Source: SYAN01 sp964406345 (GTDB taxonomy: Bacteria; Actinomycetota; Actinomycetes; Nanopelagicales; Nanopelagicaceae). From it: a stretch of DNA of 64,000 nt. The position numbers and the translations under genes were made by a program. The stretch's first letter is position 1, and each line of letters begins with the position of its first letter. The stretch lies in the NCBI GenBank assembly GCA_964406345.1, contig CAYORK010000002.1, positions 27,044-91,043 of the forward strand, written 5' to 3'. The notes below the pieces were generated by a model. The model did no database searches, was not told where the DNA came from, and saw only the letters and a list, made by a program, of their open reading frames with translations. Below are positions 26,086 to 33,692 of this stretch, piece by piece.

Positions 26086-26094
26086 GAGATAGCC

Positions 26095-26937
26095 ATGCCG
26101 TTGAAGGTCGCGCTTCCGAACAAGGGTTCCTTGGCAGAGCCAGCTATCTCAATCTTTCGTTCAGCCGGATATCGTCAACGAAGCGACGCAAAGGACTTGA
26201 TCTTCCTAGATCCGGAGAATGAGATCGAGTTCTACTATCTAAGGCCACGAGATATTGCCACTTATGTGGGCAGTGGCGAGCTCGACTTAGGGGTTACGGG
26301 TCGAGATCTCCTGATTGACAGTGGTGCATCCGCCCAAGAGATCGTGGATCTGGAATTTGGTCGAAGTACGATGCGCTTTGCCGCTCCGGAGAAGAGCGGT
26401 ATTTCTTCACTCGCCGACATCGACGGAAAGCGCATCGCAACTTCCTATCCTCGCCTTGTGGCGGACTACCTCGCGAAGAGCGGGATAGTTGCCACAGTTG
26501 TCGAATTGGATGGTGCAATAGAGAGTTCTGTGCGGTTAGGTGTCGCTGATCTGATCGCAGATGTCGTCGCTACCGGAAGTACGCTGAGACAAGCTGGATT
26601 GGTCGCATTCGGAGAAGCGCTTTCGGAGAGCACGGCGGTTCTGATTGCAAGGAGCAAACACGCTGATTTCGATCTCTTGGTCCGCCGCCTTCAAGGAGTG
26701 GTCTTTGCTCGGCAGTACGTTCTCATCGATTACGACGTGTCACAGCAACACCTCGCCACCGCATGTGAAGTTACTCCAGGATTCGAGTCGCCTACGATCT
26801 CACCGCTCCAGAAGGAAGGTTGGTTCGCGGTTCGAGCCATGGTTCCTAGGCGAGAGATGCATCAGATCATGGATCGTCTTTACGGGCTTGGCGCGCGAGG
26901 AATCCTTATCACCGAGATCCATTCTTGCCGACTCTAG
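26095..26937 (+). CDS. hisG: ATP phosphoribosyltransferase (long form)
   Basis: The 280-residue enzyme catalyses the first step of histidine synthesis. It opens with ALPNKGSLAEPA and has the PRPP-binding DLIADVVATGSTLRQAGL block near residues 150-167. The C-terminal ACT-like domain of the histidine-feedback-regulated long form is present, ending GARGILITEIHSCRL. A TAGGAG ribosome-binding sequence precedes ATG 26095. It ends 11 bases from the convergent serB. Confidence 0.94.
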   Translation: MPLKVALPNKGSLAEPAISIFRSAGYRQRSDAKDLIFLDPENEIEFYYLRPRDIATYVGSGELDLGVTGRDLLIDSGASAQEIVDLEFGRSTMRFAAPEKSGISSLADIDGKRIATSYPRLVADYLAKSGIVATVVELDGAIESSVRLGVADLIADVVATGSTLRQAGLVAFGEALSESTAVLIARSKHADFDLLVRRLQGVVFARQYVLIDYDVSQQHLATACEVTPGFESPTISPLQKEGWFAVRAMVPRREMHQIMDRLYGLGARGILITEIHSCRL

Positions 26938-26948
26938 ATACGAAAAGC

Positions 26949-27575
26949 CTAGACTGATTCTAGAAGAATCCTCAGGTCGCGTTGGTCGATGATTAGATCC
27001 GCACACTCTTTGAGCGCGGCCTTAGCGCAAAATGCAACACCGAGACCTGCCCTTGTCAACATATCCCGGTCATTTGCGCCATCGCCAATAGCGACAGTCT
27101 CAGAGAGGGCCACCCCGTGCATCGCGGCGAATTCTTCGAGCGCTAGCGCCTTCTCGAGTGGCCCGATTATGGGCTCGTGAACTGCTCCTGAAAGGGTTCC
27201 GGCAATCACTTCGAGATTGTTCGCGCGCACGAAATCCAAATTGAGAGAGTCAAGAATGGGATCGATGATCTGGTGAAATCCACCGCTGACTACTCCAATG
27301 CGCCACCCGTGAGAATGAAGGGTGGAGATGAGTTCGAGGGCACCGTTTGTGAAAGTCAGTGATTTCGATACATCTTGAAGTAGCGCTGAAGGTTGGCCGC
27401 CAAGTAGAGCCGTTCGACGCTGTAGCGAATCCTTGAAGTCCAACTTACCGGCCATCGCCTCACGGGTCAGAAGTTCAACCTGTTCACCCACACCGGCTCT
27501 CTCAGCGAGGAGGTCTATGCCTTCCTCGTTGATGAGCGTGGAATCCATGTCCATTAGCAAAAGCCGGTAATTCAC
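26949..27575 (-). CDS. serB: Phosphoserine phosphatase
   Basis: The 208-residue HAD phosphatase makes serine from phosphoserine. Motif I is LLMDMDSTLI with both Asp, motif II is VVSGGFHQI near residue 97, and motif III is AIGDGANDRDML near residue 163. The N-terminal ACT domain found in mycobacterial SerB2 is absent. The start is GTG 27575, with TAGGCT exactly 6 bases upstream, so a leaderless transcript is likely. Adjacent serB and ABC ATPase is also seen in M. tuberculosis (Rv3042c/Rv3041c). Confidence 0.92.
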   Translation of the reverse strand: MNYRLLLMDMDSTLINEEGIDLLAERAGVGEQVELLTREAMAGKLDFKDSLQRRTALLGGQPSALLQDVSKSLTFTNGALELISTLHSHGWRIGVVSGGFHQIIDPILDSLNLDFVRANNLEVIAGTLSGAVHEPIIGPLEKALALEEFAAMHGVALSETVAIGDGANDRDMLTRAGLGVAFCAKAALKECADLIIDQRDLRILLESV

Positions 27576-27611
27576 CAGGGAAGCCTATCTAGCAGGCTAT
27601 CTTTCTCTCCT
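27576..27611. promoter_or_regulatory. Compact divergent promoter region, serB / ABC ATPase
   Basis: Only 36 bases separate the two start codons. On the minus strand TAGGCT (27587-27582) is 6 bases from the serB GTG. On the plus strand TATCTT (27598-27603) is 8 bases from the ATG. An AGCCT-N7-AGGCT inverted repeat spans 27582-27598. Each promoter's upstream part must lie in the other's core. Confidence 0.45.
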
Positions 27612-28394
27612 ATGCATCCCTTGGTTGCTCTTGAGGAAGTCACTGTCTTCCGATCTGGAAGAGCGATAATCGATCGTCTTTCGTGGACGGTCAATCCTGG
27701 GGAACGCTGGGTCATCATCGGTCCGAATGGCGCGGGAAAGACCACCGTGCTCTCGCTCCTCTCCGGTTATCTCTTTCCGAGCAAGGGTTCCGTCACTATC
27801 TTGGGTGACACCTTGGGAAAGATCGATAGCGCAGAGATAAAGATGAGAGTAGGCATGACGTCCGCAGCCCTGCTTTCGCTTCTTCCTGACGACGAGCGAG
27901 TGGGAGATCTCGTTCTCTCAAGTGCCTATGCGGTCTTTGGCCGATGGAATGAGGAGTACGACCCCTGGGATGAGTCTCGCAGTAGTGCACTCTTATCGAC
28001 ACTCGGCGTCAGAGAGCTTCGCGATCGGCTCTTCTTCACTCTGAGCGAAGGAGAGAAGAAGCGCGTGATGATCGCTCGAGCCCTTATGCCGGATCCGGAA
28101 TTGCTCCTCATGGACGAACCAGCCGCTGGCCTTGACCTTGGCGGTAGGGAGGATCTGCTCCAGCGTATTTCAGCCTTTGCGTCGGATCCTGCTGCTCCTG
28201 CAACCATCACCGTCACTCATCATCTAGAGGAGATTCCGGCAGGCACGACACACATCCTTGTCCTGAAGTCGGGTAGAGGGTTCGCGCAGGGTCCCATCGA
28301 TTCAGTTCTCACGAGTGAGATGCTCTCTGAGCTGTACGGAGTCTCTTTGCAATTGGGATCACATCTTGGTCGCTATTTCGCCCGCGCTCTTTGA
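27612..28394 (+). CDS. ABC transporter ATP-binding protein (orphan)
   Basis: The 260-residue ATPase has all hallmark motifs: Walker A GPNGAGKTT near residues 37-45, signature LSEGEKKRV near residue 144, Walker B LLLMDEPAAGLD near residue 165, and a switch His in TVTHHLEE. No permease is adjacent, so its partner and substrate are unknown. The homologue beside serB2 in M. tuberculosis is likewise an orphan. Its last 29 bases overlap the proposed ung start. Confidence 0.88.
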   Translation: MHPLVALEEVTVFRSGRAIIDRLSWTVNPGERWVIIGPNGAGKTTVLSLLSGYLFPSKGSVTILGDTLGKIDSAEIKMRVGMTSAALLSLLPDDERVGDLVLSSAYAVFGRWNEEYDPWDESRSSALLSTLGVRELRDRLFFTLSEGEKKRVMIARALMPDPELLLMDEPAAGLDLGGREDLLQRISAFASDPAAPATITVTHHLEEIPAGTTHILVLKSGRGFAQGPIDSVLTSEMLSELYGVSLQLGSHLGRYFARAL

Positions 28395-29171
28395 TCTTCT
28401 GCCACAAGGTTGGCGACGTCTCTTGCTGCCTCACCAAAGTNNNNNNNNNNNNNNNNNNNNNNNNNNNNNNNNNNNNNNNNNNNNNNNNNNNNNNNNNNNN
28501 NNNNNNNNNNNNNNNNNNNNNNNNNNNNNNNNNNNNNNNNGCTCTTTGATCTTCTGCCACAAGGTTGGCGACGTCTCTTGCTGCCTCACCAAAGTGTTCT
28601 CCGTTCGATAGATGATTCTCTCGACGAGGAGGAGAGGGCTGGTCTATCGATCTCACCGCGGCGTGAACAGATCTTCTCCGCGTTAGAACTTGAACCGGAT
28701 GAGGTGAGAGTAGTGATTGTTGGTCAGGACCCTTATCCCAATCGCGGTCACGCAGTTGGAAGAGCCTTTGCAGTATCGGATCATGTTCATCCACTACCCG
28801 GTTCGCTTCGAAACATCTTTGCCGAGCGACGAAACGACGTTGGAGGAGCAGATCCTTCGCCCTCCTTGTTGTCGTGGCAGGAGCAGGGCGTCCTTTTGCT
28901 CAACCGCTCCCTGACGACGCGGGTAGGGGTGAGCAATGCCCATGCCTCATTGGGATGGGAGGCAGTGACGGGGCATATCGTCTCGGAGGTGGCTAAGCGC
29001 GGTGCAATTGGCTTGCTCTGGGGAAGATCAGCGCAGGCAGTCCAGCAATCCTTTGGTGATAGAGCCATCGTGGGCACTCATCCAAGTCCGCTCTCGGCTC
29101 ATCGTGGCTTCTTTGGTTCAAGACCCTTCTCGAAGGTCAATGCTCTTCTTGAGGACGCGATTTCATGGTGA
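28366..29171 (+). CDS. ung: Uracil-DNA glycosylase (interrupted by an assembly gap)
   Basis: The gene is split by 100 N. Removing the N run and one copy of the flanking 55-bp duplicate gives a clean 216-residue frame. The catalytic motif GQDPYP and the HPSPLS motif are intact, as are LLNRSLT and GFFGSRPFSK. Ung removes uracil from DNA. The proposed TTG 28366 aligns the N terminus (PALFDLLPQGW) with actinobacterial Ung and has GGGA upstream. The start lies inside the ABC ATPase gene, so the two are probably coupled. The disruption is an assembly artefact. Confidence 0.9.
28386..28440 (+). repeat. 55-bp contig-end duplicate, left copy
   Basis: These 55 bases (starting gctctttgatcttctgccac) are repeated without change at 28541-28595, just across the N run. 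They are best read as overlapping contig ends left unmerged by the assembler. Confidence 0.9.
28441..28540. other. Assembly gap (100 N), probably no missing sequence
   Basis: The flanking 55-bp duplicates overlap perfectly, and merging them restores the ung reading frame. The true gap length is therefore probably zero. Confidence 0.9.
28541..28595 (+). repeat. 55-bp contig-end duplicate, right copy
   Basis: This is the second copy of the sequence at 28386-28440. It continues directly into ung. Confidence 0.9.
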
Positions 29172-29177
29172 AAAGAG

Positions 29178-29203
29178 AAGGGCCCGAGTTTCCTCGGGCC
29201 CTT
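29178..29203. terminator. Bidirectional intrinsic terminator between ung and the purine permease
   Basis: A perfect 11-bp stem AAGGGCCCGAG / CTCGGGCCCTT encloses a 4-base loop and is followed by TTTGATATT on the plus strand. On the minus strand it is followed by CTCTTTT. It sits between two convergent genes and can stop transcription from both. Confidence 0.85.
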
Positions 29204-29217
29204 TGATATTCCTAGTT

Positions 29218-30651
29218 CTAACCGACCCAGGTGTTGATCGGTGAAGAGAGGAAATAGATCATGAATAGACCCGAGACCAAGAGCAGGAGTGGATGCACAC
29301 CCTTGATCTTGCCCTGAACGAGGCGAATCACGACGTGGCTTACGAAACCTGCGCCAATACCAACAGCGATGTTGTAGGTGAATGGCATCAAAATGATGGT
29401 CAAGAAGGCAGGAATTCCAATTCCATAATCTTGCCAATCGATCTCCTTGATCTGAGTCATCATCAAGAAGCCGACGATGATCAGAGCCGGAGTTGCTGCT
29501 TCGTAAGGGATGATCGAAACGAGTGGAGCAAGGAAAGTAGTCAATAGGAAAAGGATTCCTGTGACGATCGATGCTAAGCCAGTTCGAGCACCTTCTCCAA
29601 CACCCGATGCGCTCTCGATGTATGAGGTGTTCGAGGAAACGGAAGCCGCACCACCGGCCGCCGCAGCGAGGGAGTCAACGAGCAGGATTCGATCCGCGTT
29701 GGGTACGTTTCCATCTTTGTCGACTAGTCCCGCTTCATGACCGATAGCAGTCATCGTGCCCATCGTGTCGAAGAAGTCAGCAAGAAGAAGAGTGAAGATC
29801 AGCAGTAGCACTGTGATCAACCCAATATTGCTGAACGATCCAAAGAGGTTGAACTGACCGAGCAGGTCGAAGCTTGGGACTGCAACCACCTCTTCAGGTA
29901 GTGCTGGGATGTTGAGACCCCAGCCTTTTGGATTCGACTCCGTTGGGGAGATGAAGCTTGGACCGATCTTGAATGCTGATTCGAGCGCAACCGCTACGGC
30001 AGTCGCAATCACGATGCCGATGAGGAGCGCGCCCTTTACCTTCTTCACCATCAGACCGATGGTCAGGAAGAGACCGAGTGCGAAGACGATGACAGGCCAA
30101 CCGACAAGTTCGCCGCCATCACCAAGAGTGACAGGGACAGGACCTTGACCAGTACGGCGTACGAAGCCCGCGTCGACTAATCCGATGAGTGCGATGAATA
30201 GACCGATACCGACTGATATCGCGATCTTCAACTGTGTAGGAACAGCTTTGAAGACTGCGACACGGAATCCGGTTAGCACCAGAATAGTGATGATGATTCC
30301 CTCAAGAACCACCAAACCCATGGCATCTGCCCACGTCATTTGCGAAGCGATGCCAACTGCGACGAATGTGTTGAGACCGAGACCTGTTGCGAGTGCTAAT
30401 GGGAAATTTGCAACAGCTCCCATGAGAATGGACATGACTCCAGCGATCAGGGCGGTGGCGGCAGCTACCAATGCAAGATTGGGAGCGTCTCCTCCTCCGA
30501 TGTATTTGCCATCGGCATCCTTCGCCAACCCGATGATGAGTGGGTTGAGCGCCACGATGTAGGCCATCGTGAAGAAGGTGACGACGCCACCTCGGACTTC
30601 CTGAGCGACGGTAGAGCCACGCTCCGATATCTTGAAATATGAATCGAGCAC
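29218..30651 (-). CDS. NCS2-family purine (adenine/guanine/hypoxanthine) permease, AzgA-like
   Basis: The 477-residue protein has about 12-14 hydrophobic segments and the family N terminus YFKISERGSTVAQEVRGG followed by TFFTMAYIVALNPLI. GLGLNTFVA near residue 92 and the DFFDTMGTMTAIG block near residue 290 are typical of bacterial purine:proton symporters. It would bring purine bases in for salvage, consistent with apt and tdk nearby. The start is GTG 30651 with AAAGGG upstream. Exact base specificity cannot be read from sequence. Confidence 0.88.
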   Translation of the reverse strand: MLDSYFKISERGSTVAQEVRGGVVTFFTMAYIVALNPLIIGLAKDADGKYIGGGDAPNLALVAAATALIAGVMSILMGAVANFPLALATGLGLNTFVAVGIASQMTWADAMGLVVLEGIIITILVLTGFRVAVFKAVPTQLKIAISVGIGLFIALIGLVDAGFVRRTGQGPVPVTLGDGGELVGWPVIVFALGLFLTIGLMVKKVKGALLIGIVIATAVAVALESAFKIGPSFISPTESNPKGWGLNIPALPEEVVAVPSFDLLGQFNLFGSFSNIGLITVLLLIFTLLLADFFDTMGTMTAIGHEAGLVDKDGNVPNADRILLVDSLAAAAGGAASVSSNTSYIESASGVGEGARTGLASIVTGILFLLTTFLAPLVSIIPYEAATPALIIVGFLMMTQIKEIDWQDYGIGIPAFLTIILMPFTYNIAVGIGAGFVSHVVIRLVQGKIKGVHPLLLLVSGLFMIYFLSSPINTWVG

Positions 30652-30744
30652 GGACTTACCCTTTCTGTTTTGGTGACGGGGGTGTTTTCGACCCCGGGGG
30701 AAGGGTTGATGGAGGCTTGCTAGGGAAGGTCTTAACGCTATGGG

Positions 30745-31467
30745 CTACTGCGAGGTAGACCGGGATACGACACCCAAGCAGATCGCAACCGATTGACCGA
30801 TGAAGATGGCGAAGAGAGCCGTTCCTAGCCCAACGGTGCCGCCTAGGAGAGCACCAAGGGTGAGGACCGAGACTTCCAGGGTGAGGCGGATCCGGCCGAT
30901 TCGCACGCCAGTCAATTCGTGGAGAGCAGTCATCAGTCCGTCGCGCGGCCCTGCTCCAAGACCGCAGGAGAGATATAGGGCAGAGCCAAGACCGACAAAA
31001 AAGATCCCTAGAAAGGTATATCCAATTCCGATGCGCCAATCATTACTTGCAGGAAAAAAGTGGAGACCAATGTCGATGAAGAGGGAGATGACGAGGATGT
31101 TGAGCAGTGTGCCTAGACCAATCTTCATTCGCAATGGAATCCAGAGGAGGAGAACCATCGCCCCCACCAGAGTTGTGGCTAACCCGATGGTCATCCCTAG
31201 GTTGAGCGAAATGCCTTGAGCAAGCACCGACCAAGGGGCGTTTCCTAAAGAGGATGCGATGATGAGAGCGTCTCCGAGTCCGAAGATGGCAAGGCCAAGT
31301 ACGAGGAGCAGAATCCTTTGTGTGGATAAGTCCCAAGGATGAGTTGCGGTCCACGGCATGAGCGGAATGGTTCTGTGAGGGCGAAGCATCGAGCGCAACC
31401 TGTTCAGCATGCTAAGTCCCTTTACGCTCGCCATTTCATCTGGATTTTCAGGTCCTAGCATCATCAA
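30745..31467 (-). CDS. YczE/YitT-type membrane protein
   Basis: This 240-residue protein has about five or six membrane segments and the SLGNAPWSVLAQGISLNLGM and GLGAGPRDGLM motifs typical of the YczE family. Function is unknown; B. subtilis YczE has been linked to surfactin and antibiotic production. The start is TTG 31467, exactly 6 bases after TAGACT, and two ATGs follow immediately. A later start near residue 20 would remove a hydrophilic N-terminal extension. It lies upstream of the purine permease on the same strand. Confidence 0.75.
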   Translation of the reverse strand: MMMLGPENPDEMASVKGLSMLNRLRSMLRPHRTIPLMPWTATHPWDLSTQRILLLVLGLAIFGLGDALIIASSLGNAPWSVLAQGISLNLGMTIGLATTLVGAMVLLLWIPLRMKIGLGTLLNILVISLFIDIGLHFFPASNDWRIGIGYTFLGIFFVGLGSALYLSCGLGAGPRDGLMTALHELTGVRIGRIRLTLEVSVLTLGALLGGTVGLGTALFAIFIGQSVAICLGVVSRSTSQ

Positions 31468-31489
31468 GAGGGAAGTCTAGACTGCTCAG
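31468..31489. promoter_or_regulatory. 22-base divergent promoter with a shared palindromic -10
   Basis: The palindrome AGTCTAGACT (31474-31483) reads TAGACT on both strands. TAGACT is exactly 6 bases before the DUF554 ATG on the plus strand and exactly 6 bases before the YczE TTG on the minus strand. Both transcripts would be leaderless. Confidence 0.6.
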
Positions 31490-32215
31490 ATGTTTGCTGG
31501 CCTCGGAACTCTCATCAACGTATTTGCCATCGTTATGGGAACGATTCTTGGTATGGCAATTGGTCGCCGTTTCAGTGAACAGGTACGAGAACTTGTCACC
31601 CAAGCCATGGGGATGATCACTCTGATCGCAGCGGCAGATGCACTCTCGCGTTTCTGGCGGAGTGACTTCCAGGAGTCTTTCTCCGATGGAGTACCCATCC
31701 TCATCATTCTTTTCTCATTGGCGGCTGGGGCATTGCTGGGTAGTGCCCTTCGGATCGAGGAGCGCATCTCAGATTTCGGAGATCGTTTGAAGGAGCGATT
31801 TTCCAAGAGTGAGAATCCACGTTTCGTTGAAGGATTTCTTGCTGCCTCCGTCCTCTTCGTGGTTGGTCCTATGGCAATCCTGGGCTCAATCAGCGATGGC
31901 ATGGGGGAGGGGATTGAGTTGCTCGTGCTGAAAAGCACTCTGGACTTTTTTATAACCATCGCTTTCACAGCCAGTTTCGGATGGAGTGTTGGACTCTCCA
32001 TCATCCCAGTGGCCATCTATCAACTTTCGTGGACTGCGATCGGCTTCGGTCTTGGTGAGGTTTTGGATGAGAATCAAGTCACTGCACTCACGGTTGTTGG
32101 AGGGACGCTCTTGGTGGGGATCTCGATCTACACTCTTGGAATCAAGCGAATAGCTATTGGAAATTTGCTGCCGGCGTTGGCGATTGCTCCAATCGCCGTG
32201 GGACTTCTCTCTTAG
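31490..32215 (+). CDS. DUF554 family membrane protein
   Basis: The 241-residue protein has about six or seven hydrophobic segments. It opens with GLGTLINVFAIVMGTILGM, which together with LFVVGPMAILGSI near residue 122 is characteristic of DUF554 (YdfK-like), a family of unknown function. It is divergent from the YczE gene and overlaps the convergent tdk stop by four bases (TTAG). No catalytic motif is visible. Confidence 0.82.
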   Translation: MFAGLGTLINVFAIVMGTILGMAIGRRFSEQVRELVTQAMGMITLIAAADALSRFWRSDFQESFSDGVPILIILFSLAAGALLGSALRIEERISDFGDRLKERFSKSENPRFVEGFLAASVLFVVGPMAILGSISDGMGEGIELLVLKSTLDFFITIAFTASFGWSVGLSIIPVAIYQLSWTAIGFGLGEVLDENQVTALTVVGGTLLVGISIYTLGIKRIAIGNLLPALAIAPIAVGLLS

Positions 32216-32901
32216 ATGGTTGCATAGCCGCCAGGACTATCGGTTTCGCCAGCAGACTGGAAAGGCAGAGTTTCTCGATTCATAGTGTGCGCGCCATTTC
32301 CCTGCGTCACCCGTCGCATGTGGTGTCGTCGACAGAGGACTTCATATGCAACAAGAGAGGCACCCGCAGATGAACTTGTGTCTCCCACGACGACCTGATC
32401 ACCTTCGGTGACCATCTCGCCGTTGACCGTTCGGGCATTGTGCGTGGCTCGTTCGCCACACCAGCAAAGCGCTTCCACCTGAAGCGTCTGCACACGGTCC
32501 GCAAGTTCGACAAGTCGAGCCGATCCCGGAAAGAGTCGAGTACGGAAATCAGTGAGAATTCCGAAGGCATAGACGTCGATTCCCAAACCATCTGCGATTC
32601 GCGCAAGGCCTTCGATCTGCGATTCCGAGTAGAACTGCGCTTCATCGCAAATCACATAGTCGATGCGCTCCCCGATGGAGAGTTTGTCAACCACAAATCT
32701 ATGGATATCAAAGTGGGGCGACACCTCAATGGCTTCCGAACGTAATCCCAAACGTGATGAGATGGTGCCGGATCCGGCACGGTCTTGAGAGGTGAAGATC
32801 AGTCCGGTGCGGCCTCGACTGCGATGGTTGTGAGCAGTTTGGAGCGCAAGCGTCGACTTTCCAGAATCCATCGTCCCGCAGTAGTAAATCAGTTCAGCCA
32901 C
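32212..32901 (-). CDS. tdk: Thymidine kinase
   Basis: The 229-residue type II thymidine kinase has P-loop GTMDSGKST near residues 9-17, the DEAQFYS motif near residue 85, and a C-terminal zinc site from CWC and CRRHH near residues 140-190. It salvages thymidine to dTMP. A roughly 30-residue hydrophilic tail follows the conserved core. The start is GTG 32901 with AGAGGAG upstream, so unlike many neighbours it uses a Shine-Dalgarno leader. Confidence 0.92.
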   Translation of the reverse strand: MAELIYYCGTMDSGKSTLALQTAHNHRSRGRTGLIFTSQDRAGSGTISSRLGLRSEAIEVSPHFDIHRFVVDKLSIGERIDYVICDEAQFYSESQIEGLARIADGLGIDVYAFGILTDFRTRLFPGSARLVELADRVQTLQVEALCWCGERATHNARTVNGEMVTEGDQVVVGDTSSSAGASLVAYEVLCRRHHMRRVTQGNGAHTMNRETLPFQSAGETDSPGGYATI

Positions 32902-32943
32902 TTAGCACTCCTCTTTTGGCCGCAAATGGAAGATAAAGCGAGA

Positions 32944-33531
32944 TCATTGCACCAAGAGTGAATGAATCGGAAGATTGACGTCCCTTCCGGAAAGTCTTTG
33001 CCGACCACCCAGCGCTCCAAGTTCCAGGAGACATGCGAATCCCGCTGCTTTTGCTTCCGCCAAATCAATCAGTTCAATGCTGGCAGCAGCTGTACCCCCG
33101 GTAGCAAGGACATCATCGATGACTCCTACTCTCATTCCGGGGTGGATCAGATGTTTGTGAACCTGCAGTTCGTCTTCACCATATTCAAGTGAGTACCGAA
33201 TCGAATGGACAGGTCGTGGTGATTTTCCGGGCTTGCGCAAGGGGATGAATCCGACCCCGAGATGTGAAGCGACCGCAGCTCCCAAGATGAAACCACGTGC
33301 CTCAATTCCGGCGATCGCATCACTCTCATGCCCTCTGAAAAAATCTGCCAGGCGTTCTATCGCATAGGCGAGCGCTTCCCCATGAGCCAGGAGTGGAGTG
33401 ATGTCCTTGAAAAGGATCCCAGGTTTTGGGTAATCCGGCACGGCTGCTATGAACGATCCCAGATCGATTTCAGCGCCTTGCGATGTCCGCAGAGTGGATT
33501 CTGTCGGCGAGGTTTCTCGGGGAGTGGTCAT
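32944..33531 (-). CDS. apt: Adenine phosphoribosyltransferase
   Basis: The 195-residue enzyme converts adenine and PRPP to AMP. It shows VPDYPKPGILFKDITPLL, GIEARGFILGAAVA and the PRPP-binding VIDDVLATGGTAAASIEL near residues 130-147. ATG 33531 is chosen because GGGAGG lies 8 bases upstream; an in-frame GTG precedes it. Its start is only 34 bases downstream of the tRNA-Leu 3' end on the same strand, so the two may share a transcript. It fits purine salvage with the nearby permease. Confidence 0.93.
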   Translation of the reverse strand: MTTPRETSPTESTLRTSQGAEIDLGSFIAAVPDYPKPGILFKDITPLLAHGEALAYAIERLADFFRGHESDAIAGIEARGFILGAAVASHLGVGFIPLRKPGKSPRPVHSIRYSLEYGEDELQVHKHLIHPGMRVGVIDDVLATGGTAAASIELIDLAEAKAAGFACLLELGALGGRQRLSGRDVNLPIHSLLVQ

Positions 33532-33565
33532 CACTCTCACCTCCCGGCAATCATGAAACTAAGCG

Positions 33566-33650
33566 TGTCCGAACGGGGACTTGAACCCCGAAGCCCTTAT
33601 CGGGCACTAGCACCTCAAGCTAGCGCGTCTGCCAATTCCGCCACCCGGAC
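33566..33650 (-). tRNA. tRNA-Leu (GAG)
   Basis: The reverse complement folds as an 85-nt class II tRNA. The acceptor strand GTCCGGG pairs with TTCGGAC. The D arm is GGCGGAATTGGCAGACGC, and the anticodon loop CTTGAGG has anticodon GAG. A long variable arm (TGCCCGATAAGGGCTT) and T arm GGGGTTCAAGTCCCC follow. CCA is not encoded. Confidence 0.95.
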
Positions 33651-33680
33651 GCAAGGGCGCACTCTATCACCGCGCCGGAA

Positions 33681-33686
33681 TACCCT
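33681..33686 (+). promoter_or_regulatory. -10 element giving a leaderless M20 peptidase transcript
   Basis: TACCCT lies exactly 6 bases before ATG 33693. The 42 bases between the tRNA-Leu gene and this ATG must hold the divergent tRNA promoter as well. Confidence 0.5.
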
Positions 33687-33692
33687 TCACCC

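Noticed and set aside
28441..28540. Frameshifted or duplicated ung and ABC fragments around the N run
   Set aside because: The flanking 55-bp copies are identical and merging them restores one frame; this is an assembly artefact, not a biological repeat.
30652..30744. Possible purine riboswitch or terminator between the YczE gene and the purine permease
   Set aside because: There is a weak GGGGT/ACCCC hairpin, but none of the conserved purine-riboswitch core bases and no U-run. The permease start has its own AAAGGG ribosome-binding sequence.
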